A stretch of 64,000 bases of DNA from Lentinula raphanica (GCA_027919835.1 JANVFP010000024.1:310001-374000), one strand, 5' to 3'. Shown: positions 22,610 to 36,290, counted from the stretch's first letter. The notes: a model not told the origin generated them from the sequence alone. Numbers and translations are program-made.

Positions 22610-25600
22610 CTAGAACGATGAAGTAAAGTCCCGGAAGGCTTGCTGTGCTAAGATACTGTCCTTACTAGATTCCTTCGAGTTTTCGTCGACTAATCCATGA
22701 ATTGCCCCATCTTCTTTTTTATCCTCAACAGTCGCTTTCATCTGCTGGTCTTTGAATCTTCGAATGGCAGAAAGCCGTTCTTGCCAGTTTGTCCGTACCT
22801 CTACTCGCTGTGTATCACATTCTGTGCGTGAAAAGACGAACGCGAACCAATCGGCTAGCAGACTGAGCTGACGGACTAGGAGCGGGAGATTTTCCGCGCT
22901 CACTAGCTTGTAGTGCCCTACAGGAGCAAATTCTATCATGCCTTTCGCCCGCTGCACAGTGACTTTGAAATACTCGGTCTCATGAAAGCTGCTGGAGTAT
23001 GCAGAAATGTGGCCAACAGAGTGAGGCTCAATCACAATATTGACAAACTGAAACTGCGTGGAGAGCGTGTCGAACCGATACGGTGTACCCGAGTCGTTCC
23101 AAACAATGCGAACAAAATCGTTACCAATATGACGCTTCTTGAGTGTCGATTGCTCGTCGTCGGAATGTGAAGGCATCATCGTTGCCGTATGATAGAGGAT
23201 TTGACCTATATCGTCCCACCAGGCATATGCATATTCACCGTCTTCGTTAGGATTTAGTCCACCGGCGTAAACGTCAATCTGTCCCCGAAGGTTAATTAAG
23301 CGCCCGATCCCTTCAAGGAAACTTGTGTAAGCAGGAGATCCATGAGTGTTGCGGAGGATTTCAACTTCTGTGGTTTGACCGGGGGCAACGTACATGATCC
23401 CAACCTTGTGAGTGTCAATTACAGGCATTCGGTCGAGATTGACGGTGAACTTGCGCACGGCGGCAGGCTCGACAAGCATACGTACGCTGGATGGCCCGAG
23501 GCGGTTCGGATAGGAAGAAAGTTGAAGAGCAAAAAAGGAGGGATCGATAGCGACGTCTTTACGTCTCTGTGAAGGTGCAGTTCTACTCCAAACATATCCA
23601 GATATCGGATCTGGCCGAGCGGCCTCTCTGTCATTCTCTGGTTGTTCTAATAGATCGCGCACCAAGCGTCGCTGCTCTTCTCGATCCTACAGGTGATTGC
23701 CATGAGTCATCATATGAAGGTAGGGTGAGAAACGCACCTCTTCCATCCCATCTTCATCAACGTTCGGCCGCTGCGCTTGAGGAGACTCACGATCCATTAA
23801 GGACACAGCTGGCATCGTGAGCATATCTGGGTCTACATCCCCGGGACCGACCAAGGGAACGTTCTCTACCCTCCCTAAGAACTTCGTATATCCCGAAGGC
23901 CTTCGAGAGAGTATTTCAATCCAACCAAGTTTCCTGAGCGTACGGATAGTGACCACCGAGTTACCAAGGAGCCAAGTCTTCTCGCTTGTTTCTGTGTCTA
24001 TAAGGGAACGAGGAGCCGCGGTTCCTTCAGGGTCAGACCCATGATTGATGACAATGTCTTGAAGAAGAGAGTTGGCTGGACGTGGGTCCGCACTGGCGTA
24101 GGTGTACCTGGCTAGCCAGTCGAAGCACACTTCTGTGAGATCATCGACTTGCTCGTTACCTTCATTAGCGAGAAGCAGCTGCTTAGTGATGTACCCGAGA
24201 TATTTGGGACGATCTGGAAGTTTGACAGCGAGAAACCACACATAAACGAGATGGTAGGACATGATCCTAACGTGCTGTGATAATGCCCATGAGCTCATGG
24301 GGGAATCCGGGGAATCTGTTCTGGTCATCCGATTATGGTGTTGAAGATACTGGAGGGCGACACCAAAGACCATTTTGTAGTCCTCACCAATGAAGTTGCT
24401 ATAGAGCGGAGGATGGGAGCCAACAATCGCCAAGAAGCTCAATATGTGAACAGCCATGTCCGGGTTGGACATGATCTGGACAAGCTTCTCGAGTATTCTG
24501 GAAAGATGGCGGATCATCGAAGGCTGTAGTTCGAAAGCAGATATGGACAAGGCATTAAGGCAGCACATGATTGTCGCTGGTTGACCACTAAGGCCACCAA
24601 GAAAAACCTCAACCAGTAGATGTCTCTGTTTCGTATCAAAGTACCGTTTGTACGAAACAAGGACTGACAGAGTGTGATAGACAAGGCCATGCGCGTCACG
24701 CATCTTGATCCCGGAGGGCCACCGTTCTATGCTTCGGGCAAAGTTACCACCTTCATGTACCCCTAGACACAGCGTGTTAAGGATTTTGGAGATTACGATT
24801 CGAGATTTGGGTCCGCAGAAAAGGTGCTTATTCGCGAGTTGCACGGGAAGGTGACATAGAACGTAGGACAAGACATCCCAGTTCTTTTCTGATTCTAGAA
24901 TGGCGAGGAGAGCAGAGAGGTATTCTGAAATAGGGAGTACCACCACACCATCTGGTCCGCTGGGATCGTATATGCCTAAAATCTCACTGGTAGTGTCCAC
25001 CGTATCCACGGAGAACAATAACTGCTCAGGAACATTCCACAAGGGAGTTCTGGGGCGTATCCTAGAACCTAATCCGGGACCACCAAGGCGGGAACGGCTT
25101 CTACTGGTTGCATTTCTGCTATACGACTGCGATAAACGTCCACCTCGATCACGGGAGGTCATTATTTCCCGCTCGGAGGGAGGTATTCTCGCACGTGCTC
25201 GAGCTTTCCGAAGACTAGAGACAGCATCAAGTGTAGGAGGTGGTGGCGGGTCTACCATATCAGATGAACCATCTAGGCTGATCAAAGCTGCCAGTGAGAC
25301 AACTTGACCTTCGGGATCGTAGCCCTTGTCACTGAAATAGAGCCTGTGGTCACGATCCGCGCGCAAACGCATCAAAAATTGAAGGGTAGCCAGACGAACA
25401 CGGACTGATTTCGCTTTTACAAGCAAAAAGGTGAGGTTTTCGAAAACACGAAGGATATAGGCAAGAACGTAGTCAAGGTTGGATGGTGGGGCGTGAGGAG
25501 TGAAGCAGAGTTGAGAGAAAATAGATATGAGAGCAGAGAGGGCTTGGATAGGATATGAGCGACTCGGTGCTATTCGGGATATAGTTGGAGTTGGATGCTC

Positions 25601-26017
25601 AGGAATGTCTTCAGATGGATGCAGGGATTGTGATCGAGAAGAACCACTGTCAGGATGAACATCACTTTGTACTCTAGAAAGTAGAGGTGATGCGAAGGAG
25701 GATGTATGAGGTGCCGTATGAGGTGATGAAGGTCCGTGGGTTTCAAAGGTTCCTACGAATTGTACCTCGTCTTCATCGTCGTCAACGCCAGGCTCAATAG
25801 CTTCTGCACATTCAGCCAGAAAGGCGACGATGGTTTCTACTGATTGATCCTGACCATCCTCTCCGTCTGAATCGCCTTCAATTATTCGTAAGACTACCTC
25901 ATCAGCTAGGACTTTCCAAACGATGTCACAGTGATCTGTGTCGCCAGGCTCTCCTGCTACCAACCTTCGACAGAATTCGAGAACGAGACTTGCCAACGGC
26001 CGACGGTAGCCGGGCAT
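22610..26017 (-). CDS. TSC2: tuberin (TSC2) homologue, RapGAP domain
   Basis: Two exons (26017-23738 and 23686-22610, 51-nt intron) join to 1,118 residues. The second half of exon 1 carries the tuberin helical domain (from WNVPEQLLFSV near residue 315). The C-terminus is a Rap/Ran-GAP domain with GIMYV..GQ, AWWDDIGQILYHTATMMP and the diagnostic KKRHIGNDFVRIVWNDSG, whose Asn corresponds to the catalytic Asn thumb. In the TSC1-TSC2 complex this GAP switches off Rheb and restrains TORC1 at the lysosome or vacuole. The protein is short at its N-terminus compared with other tuberins. A coding-looking segment at about 26165-26100 (encoding RAEALLRILLNAFTLD in the minus frame) suggests that a further 5' exon may overlap the divergent ribokinase promoter. 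Confidence 0.88.
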
Positions 26018-26238
26018 TGAAGCAGAATATGAGATGGAAGGATCCTGAGTAGAATGAAGTCTGAACGTGTGAGATCATGAGTGGTAGAAGTACATTTTTG
26101 TAGAGTCCAGAGTGAAAGCATTCAAGAGAATTCGAAGCAAGGCTTCAGCGCGCAAGACCTCTAAACCCTAACCTTAGAAAGAGTAAGGCGCTCGCTGGCC
26201 TATTTTGGAAGCGTGTCATTTTTAGCCGAGACCAACTC
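26018..26238. promoter_or_regulatory. short divergent promoter TSC2 / ribokinase
   Basis: Only 221 bp separate the two opposed start codons as modelled. The region also contains a minus-strand segment that reads like tuberin N-terminal sequence, so the TSC2 transcript may start inside or beyond the ribokinase 5' region. Confidence 0.45.
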
Positions 26239-27580
26239 ATGTCGATGGCTTCCAGATGTGTTGTTCGTGGTTCTATCAGTGAGCTTACTCAAAAACTTCT
26301 CAGAATACTTGATGATTGTCGTCCGATCTGCTTTTAGATATTGACGAGTTCTTTCATGGTACTATCATTACTGTTCTTCGACTTCTATGAAACTGAACAT
26401 CGACATCGAATCGTACAAAAGTGAAGGAAATAGTTCGTCGTGGAGAAACCATCTCATCCCGTGAGCTATCAAGACGAGCTGGAGGGAAAGGTGCCAACCA
26501 AGCAGTCGCCGTCGCCAAAGCTGGAGGTCTGGCTGTCGGAATTGTGGGCTCAGTTGGTGAGGACGGTCGCTGGGTAGTTGAAAATCTCGAAGATTCCGGA
26601 GTTGATGTTGCGGACGTTCAGATCATCCCTGTGGATCAAATATTTTCTTGTCTTAACCAAGACACTAATCAGATCGTAGGAATCAACTGGAAGGGCGGTC
26701 ATTCAACTAGCAGATGACGGCGAGAACAGCATCAGTACGTCCTGACTTCGCCATCGACTCGGAACGCACTTTGATTCCATCTCCTAGTCCTCTACAAGGG
26801 CGCAAATTATGCTTCACATCCCATGAAATCCATTCCGACTGGCGCAACCCATGTTTTACTCCAGAACGAAATCCCATTAGAAGACACTCTAGCCTACCTC
26901 GAATCTGCAGCAGAGGCTACTCCTTCCCCTGTTACTATTTTCAACCCCTCCCCCGTGCCCTCCGATGCAGAGATTACCAACATCCCCTGGCATATTATTT
27001 CCTGGCTGATCGTCAACGAAGGAGAAGCGTCTGATCTATGCAACTCTCTTTCAAGGAAACCTGCAGACTCAACTGTACCTCGGAATGGCGAGGCCCCATT
27101 TGTGGAGAACATCTCTGTCTATCCTACCTTACTTCGACTATCATCTTATATGCCCAAGACCAACATAGTCTGCACGCTTGGTGCGGAAGGAGTTCTCGCC
27201 TTGGTCCCATCTTTTCGGAATATCACAGCTCCTATTACTTCACAGCCAGCTACCACTTCACAGCCAGAATTAATATTACTTCCTGCTATCAAGCTTCAAG
27301 ATGGTGTGATAGATACCACAGGAGCCGGAGACTGTTTTACAGGGTACCTGGTCGCAGGGTTGATGAAGTTGCATGACGAAGGCGTAGAATTTCAGAGAGA
27401 GGGTGTTGTATCTATCCTAAAACGATGTATCCAAGTACGCAATCTCATCTCTGAGATCCTATTTTTAATAACAATATGCAGGCTGCTGGCATGTGTGTCC
27501 AGAGAAGAGGAGCGATGGAGAGTATCCCACTTGCTAAGGAAGTCAATGAAGCTATCGCAAAGCTCAGTTCTCCAGCGTAA
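26239..27580 (+). CDS. RBK1: ribokinase (PfkB family)
   Basis: Six exons (26239-26278, 26338-26358, 26422-26630, 26680-26734, 26788-27434, 27482-27580) join to 356 residues; ATG 26245 is an alternative start two codons downstream. PfkB signature 1 is present (RAGGKGANQAVAVAKAGG) and so is signature 2 (DTTGAGDCFTGYLVAGL), whose Asp is the catalytic base. NID near residue 15 and NE in WLIVNEGEA match sugar- and phosphate-contacting positions of ribokinases. The enzyme phosphorylates D-ribose to ribose 5-phosphate in the cytosol. Several introns contain no in-frame stop, so reading through them would mislead. The gene is convergent with the ABC transporter, with only 66 bp between the stop codons. 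Confidence 0.92.
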
Positions 27581-27646
27581 TGAGACCAAAACTCGGTCAA
27601 AACTGTAACAACATATATACTTCGAACAGATTTGCACAATACTCGA

Positions 27647-30600
27647 TCATGGAACACCAGCTTCCCCTAGTGTCTGCAGTGCCCTCTCGTCGTTCGACTC
27701 CTGCACTAATGCACGAAATCTTCCATTCTCTCGAGTCAGCAATTCCGACGGGCCACCGAATTCAACCTGGAAGACATGTATGAGTTACGTGGAGCACGTT
27801 GAGTGCCAGAAATCTTACAATGTTTCCAGCATCAAGTACCATCTGTCGTGCATGAAAGGATATAATCAGAAAAGCAAAGCAAAATGAGTACGGATCGCAT
27901 ACAATCTTGTCATAGTCCATGATGGTCTGTAACCTATGTGCAATCGTGATCAGAGTTACGTCTCTACCCAGCTGCTGGCGCAAGGCGGTTTGGATAATGT
28001 TGTCCGTTTTGTAGTCTACGGTTTGCGTCAAAGTCTCTCCATGTTGAGAAATTAAGAGATATGCCCTTACCAATAGCAGAAGTAGCTACAGGAAAGGACA
28101 AGTAAATCTCTACACAGACAAGCATTGTTCTTTGTACTTGCCTTCGTCGAGAATGAGCAATTTGTTCTTCTGTACTAAAGCCCTTGCAAGAGCGACAATC
28201 TGCCTTTGACCAACTGATAGATTACTTCCGCTGCCAGAGATGGGGGTATCTAACGAAAGTTTGTTCTCGTCTGCTGCTATGCTCTCTTGTGCAGCATCCA
28301 ATCCAGCAGCACGTAAAGCTTCAATCAACGTCAGATCATCAGCCTCCTCAAATGGGTCGAGGTTTTGTCGCAAGGTTCCGCTGATGAGTTCTGGCTGCAC
28401 AAAAGATGAGTATAACAGTATAGAAACTGACTGTATAGCTTGAGAAGGACTGACCACTTGCGGTATGATCGTTATTTTGGAACGCAAAGAGTCCAGATTG
28501 ATAGAGGACGTGAGAATACTATCATAGGTGACTTCACCGGTAGTAGGAATGCAGCGTAGTAATGAAAGGGCAAGAGTGCTCTAGATTGAAGTCAAACCAC
28601 CGTAGGGGATATTAGAGAAGTTATACTTACTTTTCCTGAACCAGTCCGACCGACTAGTAGATATCAACAACCAAAGATGAGAGAGGTAGGATATATGAGG
28701 CTCACCAACTCCTACACGCTCCCCAGATTTGATATTGAATGATAGATTGTGAAGGATTTCTGGACCATCCGGCGAGTACCTTGCACACAGATTATTGACA
28801 TGTAGCTCTCCAGTTGCAGGCCAATAGGCTGGAGGTTGTCCTTGAATAGTTGGCTTCGGCTCCTGTTCAATGTGCAGATAGGAAGCTACCCTTTCGAGAC
28901 TATAAATGCTTTAAAACTTGTCTAGCTTGTCATATGTTTCTTTTCCACGTACCTATTGCCTAGCAAACAGGTCATATTAGATTTTGGTTATACAGTCATA
29001 CAGAGAGAAGAACTCACTATGACCTTCAAGCATGTTCATGTTGATGATCCAGCCGAAAATGGCCCCAGTGAAGGTTGCTATACCGGTGGTTGATGAGTAC
29101 GAGATAGTCGAAGTAACAATGCCACATACCACCCATATTGAGCGAAAACCCGGTATCGGAAGCACTGGCTTTCTGGATATAGACCATATACCATGCCAGA
29201 AAAGCGATGAACAAAGCCGAAATTACGTGCATTCGCAAGGCCATCCAACGCTGAAGATTATAGAATACCCTTGCAGACCTTGAATACTTATCGACACGAG
29301 TTGCCAGTCGTTCAATAACCATATCCTGTGCTCCATACGCACGGATTGACGCTGGAGGAAAAAATATTGCTTCGATATCTTGCTACGTTTGAGCTTGCTC
29401 ACTTACTCAGACCAGACATGGTTGCGCCAAAACTGTTTGCGCAATCAATGATCAGAATATCTTGGTCATAACAAAGAGATCTCACTGTCCAAGTACCGGT
29501 GCTTTCGCCACTAACATTTCACGCCTTACCGACATCTGAGATTTCAAATAGATACGGGCACAGGTGTATCCAAGGGTGACAGCCAAAACCCCAGGAATGA
29601 AGAATAACGGAGTCAAAACCACGATTGCTGTAAGTTTTAGCACCAATTTCATACTCTGGTCGAGGAAAAACCTAGTCCATTCGGGTATGGAGGTATCAAC
29701 TGCAAACCTTGAGCTCGAGACCTCAACATAAATCAAGAGACTTACTGGCATTGATGTCTTGAGTGAACCGAGTAATTATACGAGAAGTGGGTGTATGGTC
29801 GAGCCATCTACATCATTGCCTGTCATTGTCATATGTGCAAGATTCGTCGATACAACAACAAACCTTATCGTTGTTCCGAGAATGACTTGTGCCAACTGCT
29901 CGTGGATCCTCCGAGAACCTCTAATGGCGCCCGAAATAGATATTGCTGTAGTTCCTCCATACACTGTGATGATCACGGACAGCAAAATCACTTGGGAATC
30001 AAGCATTCAGCTATCATTTCAGATTGAGATGCAATTCCGGACAAACCATAGATGCTCAAATAGAAGACAACGTTGACCTTCCCTGGCAGTTCATACTGGG
30101 AAGACCAATATCCCAGAAACCAAGTTTGGACCACACTGGTCAATTGGGTCAAGAACATCATGGCCAGTAAAATTGTAAAGTACAGAAATGCATGCTGCCC
30201 GCCGATAGCCGACGTATATAATTTCACTGCCCGATGATTCAAAGAAATCAGACCAGTGACCATAATCGCTGGGACAAAGGCTTCACCTGAATTCCCACTT
30301 ATGTGACCTTCTTTAATCTCTTCGGGAATGATTAGTTTACCATCGCGTTCGCGTTCGCATTTGGAATCCGACTCGTTCGTTAGTTCTTGATTGACCGACA
30401 AAGTTTCGTGCAGGTCTTGATTTGGTATAGGCAGACGGTGACGGATATCTTGAACTTGCCCATCCTTCATTGTGACAACAAGGCTTGCGAGAGGTTCAAC
30501 TAATCTCACATTGTGAGTCTATTGAGAGAGTAATGAAGCATCCTTCATTGCGAGTTGGAAGAGCAACCACATACCACAATGATGACTGTTCGATCTTTCA

Positions 30601-33600
30601 AGAGGTCACTAGCTAGGCATTTTTCCACGACCCACTTCGAAGTATGAACACTTTTCTCGCGTCGTGAATCAATGAGAATTCTTATGGGTAGGCCAAGACT
30701 CACTCAAGAGCGGCCAACATGTCATCTAAGAGCAGTATCTTTGCGGAGGAGTAAACAGCTCTTGCCAGTGTCAGACGGGCCTTTTGTCCTCCGCTGAGCG
30801 TTAGGCCCTTTTCTCCCACCTCAGTATCATCACCAGCTTCCAAAGAATCCAGGTCTCGCTGTAGTCCGCATGCGTAAATGACCTGTTGATATCGAGCTTC
30901 ATCGTAGGGCGACGCAAATAGAATGTTATTCTTGACATATGGTTAAAACAAAGTGTCATATCGTTACCCGAGTAGGAGTTTACCTTAATGGTTTCATTCT
31001 GGACCCAAGACTCTTGTGCAGCATACGCTACGCCCCCTTCTCGAGGAAGATGGTAGAACGAATCCGGACCGGAGCGTATGAACGACATCTCTCCTGAGGA
31101 GAAGATATCGTATTGAAAAGATTTGTCGAACGGTATTCAAACATTCAAAACTTACCCAAAAGAGCTAGCAGAAGCGATGTCTTTCCTGACCCGGTTGGGC
31201 CAGTTATCAAATTGAGGCAGTTTCTTTTGAAGAATAACTTGTCATCTATTGAGAGGATGAACCTTCTACTGGGAGTACTACTCCCGTTAGATTCCTTGGA
31301 CCAGGAGAATGAGGCACGGCTGAAACCTATTTCGAGGACCGATTCCGGTGGTGCGTTTTGACCGTCTAGTTGAACTTGGTTTGAAGGGGGTAACTTCTCA
31401 AAACTATCTAACAGTTCCGTCTGAATGAAAATGTGAATAAGCTGACATTCAATCATATTGCCAAGACACGGAACGTACGTCTCGTAAGAAACCTGTGAAC
31501 CGATCCAAGGAGACTTTGGCTGCGAGTGCTCTAGTCCAGTACATGAAGGTTGCATTGATGTACCTCTGCAGGTTCTCAAAAATCACAAGGGAAGAAAAGA
31601 CAGTTGAGGAAGAAAGCGCTTGCTTCATGATCAACGTCTACGAAAGTTTGCTCCCCGTTCAAACTCAAGACTCGGCGATTATTATCTGTACTCACGCTGC
31701 CAGTAGTATTCAATACTGAATCTCGGAATTCCAATGCAAGCACTCACTATGTCGCGTACGTTGCTCCCATGGCCATGACTGGTATTGAGAAACTAGGGTA
31801 GGTAGGGCTTAGGAATAGTTGGTGAAGAGATGATATAACGATATACTTCAAGACCGTGCCCACTAGGTTGGCATATTGTCGCTTTTCCAGAAGCCGGAGT
31901 TCTTCTTCTCTAGCTTCAGAGATTTTCCAAAGCATGCGCTTCTCCCATCCGAAAAATTTGATCATTCGAAGAATGTTGATGACTGCATAAAAATGATTCT
32001 TTGGTTATACCAGACATGTAGACGGAACGCAAACGAAATGTCATAGACGTACTATCTGTGAGTACATGCACCCTAGCATCCGTCTTTTTCATACGAAGTT
32101 CTTGATATTTCCGGATGATTCTTGAGACATAGATGGGAGCCGGAGCTAGTGCTATCGTAAAACCAATCCCCACAAAAGCACTGGAATCAATTATACATTG
32201 AGAAGCCGTCACCATCATGAATAGAATTTTTGGCATACGCACCTCCATCCAAGAATAGTGTAAAGAAATACAGCATACAACGATAGCAAAATAGGTATTT
32301 CAGACAGGAGTACAATACAGTTCCTGGCGTCACTTATCACAGAGAGGTCAGTAGTAACCAAGTTGGTGATCTTCCCAGCCAAATTACTTGAGGCTCTGTG
32401 CTCGTTGTCCTCTGGTGCTGAAGATGACAAACTCGGGGTTTCAGATTTGACACGAATGCGTAGTGCGTGCTCGAAGACCAGTTGCGTTAAAAGCGCTTCC
32501 AACCGAACGAAGGTCCGCAGCTACACGTCCGGCCGGTCATTATTTCAGCATGAAAACAAGCAAGATGCACCGACCGATAGACGTAGATACCATTCTGTGA
32601 AAACAGAGTCAAGAAATGTGCTGAGGAAGAGAATCATGATCCAGAACCAGGGGCGCATCATAGCGGTCGCCTCCCCTTGTTCCACAAATCTGAGAAGAGA
32701 CCGGGACTTGGATTGTGTACTTGGCCAAAGTAAAAGCTAAGAAACCACTCTCACCTCAACAATCTGTTGACGGCGACAGGTTCTGCGAGCAGGATAACCG
32801 CAGAAGTTGCGGACAGAAACCAAAGGACGACAACCTCGTATCGAAAGGCCTTTACAAGGTTTAAGAAAATGCCTCGCGACGTGGCCCCAGTGAACGGATC
32901 AACATGCTTGAAATGGCCAAAGGTCGTTTAACTGTTCTGATCGCCAACGCTTCAGACAAACTGACATACCCGAAAATGTGCAGTCTTCAAATTTTGGATA
33001 GAATCCGTATCCGCAAGTGGAGGTAGGCGTTCGTAAGGGAGATGGGGAACTCCATAAGCTTCAAAAACCACTGGGTCGAGGAAAAAGAACATCGACAATG
33101 AGAAAATCGAAGCTGTTTGCTCTGGGTTGGGCTTTGGCATAGGATGCTAAAATGGGTCTTGTCAAAGCGAGATTTGTCCAAGGGCAACTTTGACTGACTT
33201 TAGGATCGACAGGTATGTACTCCTGCGGGGCCAAAATGGGAATCAAGACGGCTACGACTGTCAGGATGGCAATCTCCAACCATAAAACGCGTCCTTTGCA
33301 CATATCGAGAGGCGTCTTGGTCCAGGTCGCCAGCGGAAACAGATCACGGAAACCATACACCATCCAAGTGACCAAGAGAACGACGTTGAGGTGACGCGTG
33401 AGGATAGTACGCCAACGAGTTGAGTCTATGACAGCTAATGTCATTGCGAGTATCATGGAATAGAACTTCATAGTATGATCAGTACACCACAAAGTTGAAG
33501 GCGCAAACGAGAAAACTGACATAGACTAAAGAAGTTGGAGGTACATCACCAAGACTCCCTACAACGTTCTTCTCTGTGCATTGCTGGGATTTTGTGATGA

Positions 33601-33808
33601 TAGCGAGTGATATAAGCGAAAAACATCCTATAGAGCGTAGGAGATGAAGAGCTTTGATTTCGTAGTTGGGAGAAGAGGTCAAAGCGAGTCCGGGTTCGCC
33701 GGAATGGCACAGTGCGTCGAGTGCAGACTGGATCACAAGAAAAGCCAGGGAGAGAACAGTTGCACATTCAGGAAGTGCTCTCTGCAAATCGTAGCCATTG
33801 ACTGACAT
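27647..33808 (-). CDS. ABCC/MRP-type ABC transporter
   Basis: This multi-exon minus-strand gene encodes a full-length ABC exporter. It begins with a hydrophobic TMD0 (33808 to about 33060), followed by TMD1 (about 32700-31500) and NBD1: Walker [12 protein letters not shown] near 31,170-31,205, signature LSGGQKARL near 30,795, Walker B LLLDD near 30,730. TMD2 (about 30300-29000) and NBD2 follow: Walker A GRTGSGKST near 28,645, signature LSVGQRQ near 28,215, Walker B LLILDE near 28,155, H-loop IAHR near 27,935. It ends with a 30-residue tail after [10 protein letters not shown]. The order and the DD in NBD1 Walker B fit the ABCC (MRP/Yor1/Ycf1-like) subfamily, which exports conjugates and drugs or loads vacuoles. 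Many introns are about 50 nt, so exon ends are approximate. No inactivating change was seen in the motifs. Confidence 0.88.
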
Positions 33809-33973
33809 ACTGGATTTGCGATTGCGAGTCGAAGTTCGAACCGTTATATATAGCTAGGCTCCCGCCTTGACTTCAAATGACTCAATCTTGAAATATACAC
33901 ATGCATAAATTCGGAAAAAAGCTAATTAACCGTTGAGGATGAGCGGTATAGTAGCTCATGATAGAGATACGCT

Positions 33974-35145
33974 CTACAAGTTATAACCCTTGGCCGCATC
34001 TTGAACGTTTCCACTGGCCACGGATAACTCATGCGCGAAGGAAGCAGTTATGGTATCTATGTCTGTCGTGACGCTGACCATCTGAAAGCCTTGGGCAAAT
34101 CGTTTGGCTGCTTGTTCGCCGTTCAGACCTATGGAGAAACCTAGGTGAGCAGATAGATCGATTTGGACAAGAAACCCGGGCCTTACAGAAAATGGCTGCT
34201 ATCTTTCCATGTTTCTTCGCCGAGGCAAGGATTTTGGCAATGGCGGCTTCATGCTCTTCGCCGCCAAATTGCACTCCCATGGAAAGTGCCAAATCAAATG
34301 GACCAATCTATGAACCTAGCTCAACATCCTTCCGCCACATCAGTTTTTGAACTCACAAATACAACGTCGATGCCTTCTTGACAAATCTCGTCAATTTCTG
34401 CGACAGCTTGAGGATGTTCAATCTGAACAGATATCACTAAATCGTTGTTAGCGGCAAGCGCGTAACCACCTCCGAGGACACCAGTTGCACTGGTGAACAT
34501 TGGGCCGAATCCTCGTATGCCGACTGGAGGGTACTTTGTCGCGCGTACAATGCCTCGAACGATTTCCTGACACAGAAAGAGATAAGGGCTTGTATAACAA
34601 AATGTGCACGGATGTCCTACAGCACTGTTAGCCATTGGGACCATCAATCCATGAGCACCGGAATCAAGAGCTCTCTGGAGACCACTGTTAGAAGAATACA
34701 CTTGCTCCTAGATAACCGACATTGCCTTGATCAACCAAGTCTCCTCAGAAGGTACTCGAACTATTGGCGAAGCACCGTTTGCTGCAACGGTGTTCGCAAG
34801 GTCGTAGAGATGTGTATCTAAGTAGAGTGAACAATTTGAGAAACTATCTTTCTTCTAATGAATGCGAACTTGCTGACCATTGATCAAACCGTGCTCTTTA
34901 TGCGAGTAGAAGTTCAGATAAGACAAGCGTATTGTTGTTTGGAATGTCGTTCGTACCCGCATCGATCAAAACCCAAGAAACATTTGGCGTCCTTGCGATA
35001 GTACCTGCGATGGCAGTACTTCAAAGAAAATCAATACCTCGACTTACTATGATCACCTCTCGCTCACCTAGGTAGAGTCAGCCAGGCGCCAGCAGCTTGT
35101 TCTCCTGCAGTGAGCTTTTGGCGCAGAGGGATAGAAAGGACCATG
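33974..35145 (-). CDS. HpcH/HpaI-family aldolase
   Basis: Minus-strand exons from ATG 35145 to TAG 33974-33976 join into a class II, metal-dependent 2-keto-3-deoxy-sugar/HpcH aldolase. Recognisable blocks are WVLIDAEHGLIND, PIVRVP, the metal-site block SVQIEHPQAVAEIDEI (Glu) and VFIGPFDLALSMG (Asp). One intron (34675-34725, 51 nt) is best read as GC-AG: only this gives the conserved WLIKRALDSGAHG run, while a GT donor 9 nt inward would insert three residues. The family cleaves 4-hydroxy-2-oxo acids into pyruvate plus an aldehyde. Whether the role here is in sugar-acid or aromatic catabolism cannot be told. The neighbouring transporter and P450 could be functionally related, but that is speculation. 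Confidence 0.87.
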
Positions 35146-35451
35146 GCAAGTTATGGTTTAGATGGGTATTGATTACGAAGGTCACAGGGAACAGAAAAAT
35201 AAAACGCCCTTGGTGACATTGCAGATTCAACACCGTGGATTGGCTTCGATTTCGACGCTCATGAGAAGAAGGGACCGGGACAAGCGATCCGCTCGGCCCG
35301 GTTTAACGAGAGTGAGCCGGACGCAGTGCCGAAACCCTTTCTTTTCTTTGCACTCAAACCTCAAAGGAGCAGCAATATCTTTCGCGACAGTTGCAACGTT
35401 CAACGTCCCCTTATCCCCTTCAAAGCCGACATCGCGTAAGATCCACTCAAT
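35146..35451. promoter_or_regulatory. divergent promoter region, aldolase / IMP3
   Basis: These 306 bp lie between two opposed start codons. No clear TATA box was seen. Confidence 0.5.
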
Positions 35452-36290
35452 ATGGTTAGAAAACTCAAATATCACGAACAAAAGCTTCTCAAAAAGGTCG
35501 ATTTCTTAAATGTGAGTTCTTGCGTTATAATGCAGCTATGGTCTCTTGCTAATTGTTAAATGCTTTCTCCAGTGGAAACAAGATGCTAACCTACGTGAAG
35601 TCAAAGTGATGAGGCGGTATCATATCCAAAACAGAGAGGACTATCACAAGTGTGTGTTCACCTTACCTTCATCTCTTTCCACTAACATGGTGTTTCGTAG
35701 ATATAACACACTCATAGGCCACTTACGCTCTCTTGCTCACCGTGTATCTCTCCTTCCCGCTCAAGATCCATTCCGGTCAAAAACTGAGGCCCAAATACTT
35801 TCTAAATTATACGACATGGGCGTCCTGAACTCTTCTGCAAAATTATCTGATGTACAGAACAAATTGACTGTATCTGCGTTTTGCAGACGAAGACTGGCAG
35901 TGGTTATGTGTGCTGGGCTGAAGATGGCTGAGACTGTGAGCGCGGCTGCAAAGTTTATTGAGCAAGGGCATGTGAGAGTAGGACCAGATACGATCACAGA
36001 CCCGGCATATTTGGTTACGAGGTGAGTAGTTGGAAGATTCAAATGGTGCTTCTCGTAGACACGACGAATGCTTCGTCTCTTTCACGTACGGCGCCTTCTG
36101 ATTCTGTTCATACCGGCTGACTCGCACTCTCAGGCGGATGGAAGATTTTGTTACTTGGGTAGACACATCCAAGTTGAAGAGGACAATAATGACTTACAAC
36201 GATGAGGTGGGTTTCAAATTATCCTCTCCCGTCATGAACAGCGTTTTCATCTTCGTATCGGAACAGCTGGACGACTTTGATTTACTATGA
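35452..36290 (+). CDS. IMP3: U3 snoRNP protein IMP3
   Basis: Five exons (35452-35511, 35573-35649, 35701-36021, 36134-36206, 36267-36290) join to 184 residues, matching the usual length (about 183). The N-terminus [20 protein letters not shown] and the run [21 protein letters not shown] are hallmark IMP3 sequence. An S4-type RNA-binding domain occupies roughly residues 105-165 (CRRRLAVVM...[14 protein letters not shown]). The protein ends in [16 protein letters not shown]...LDDFDLL. In the nucleolus it binds U3 snoRNA and helps it base-pair with pre-18S rRNA in the small-subunit processome. It is an essential housekeeping gene with no anomalies. Confidence 0.96.

Noticed and set aside
26165..26178. 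CTAAACCCTAACC, resembling telomeric repeat
   Set aside because: It is a single partial occurrence between two host genes, not a tandem array, so probably chance.
26239..27580. Ribokinase as a broken gene in three frames
   Set aside because: Six exons with canonical splice sites join into one complete 356-residue enzyme.
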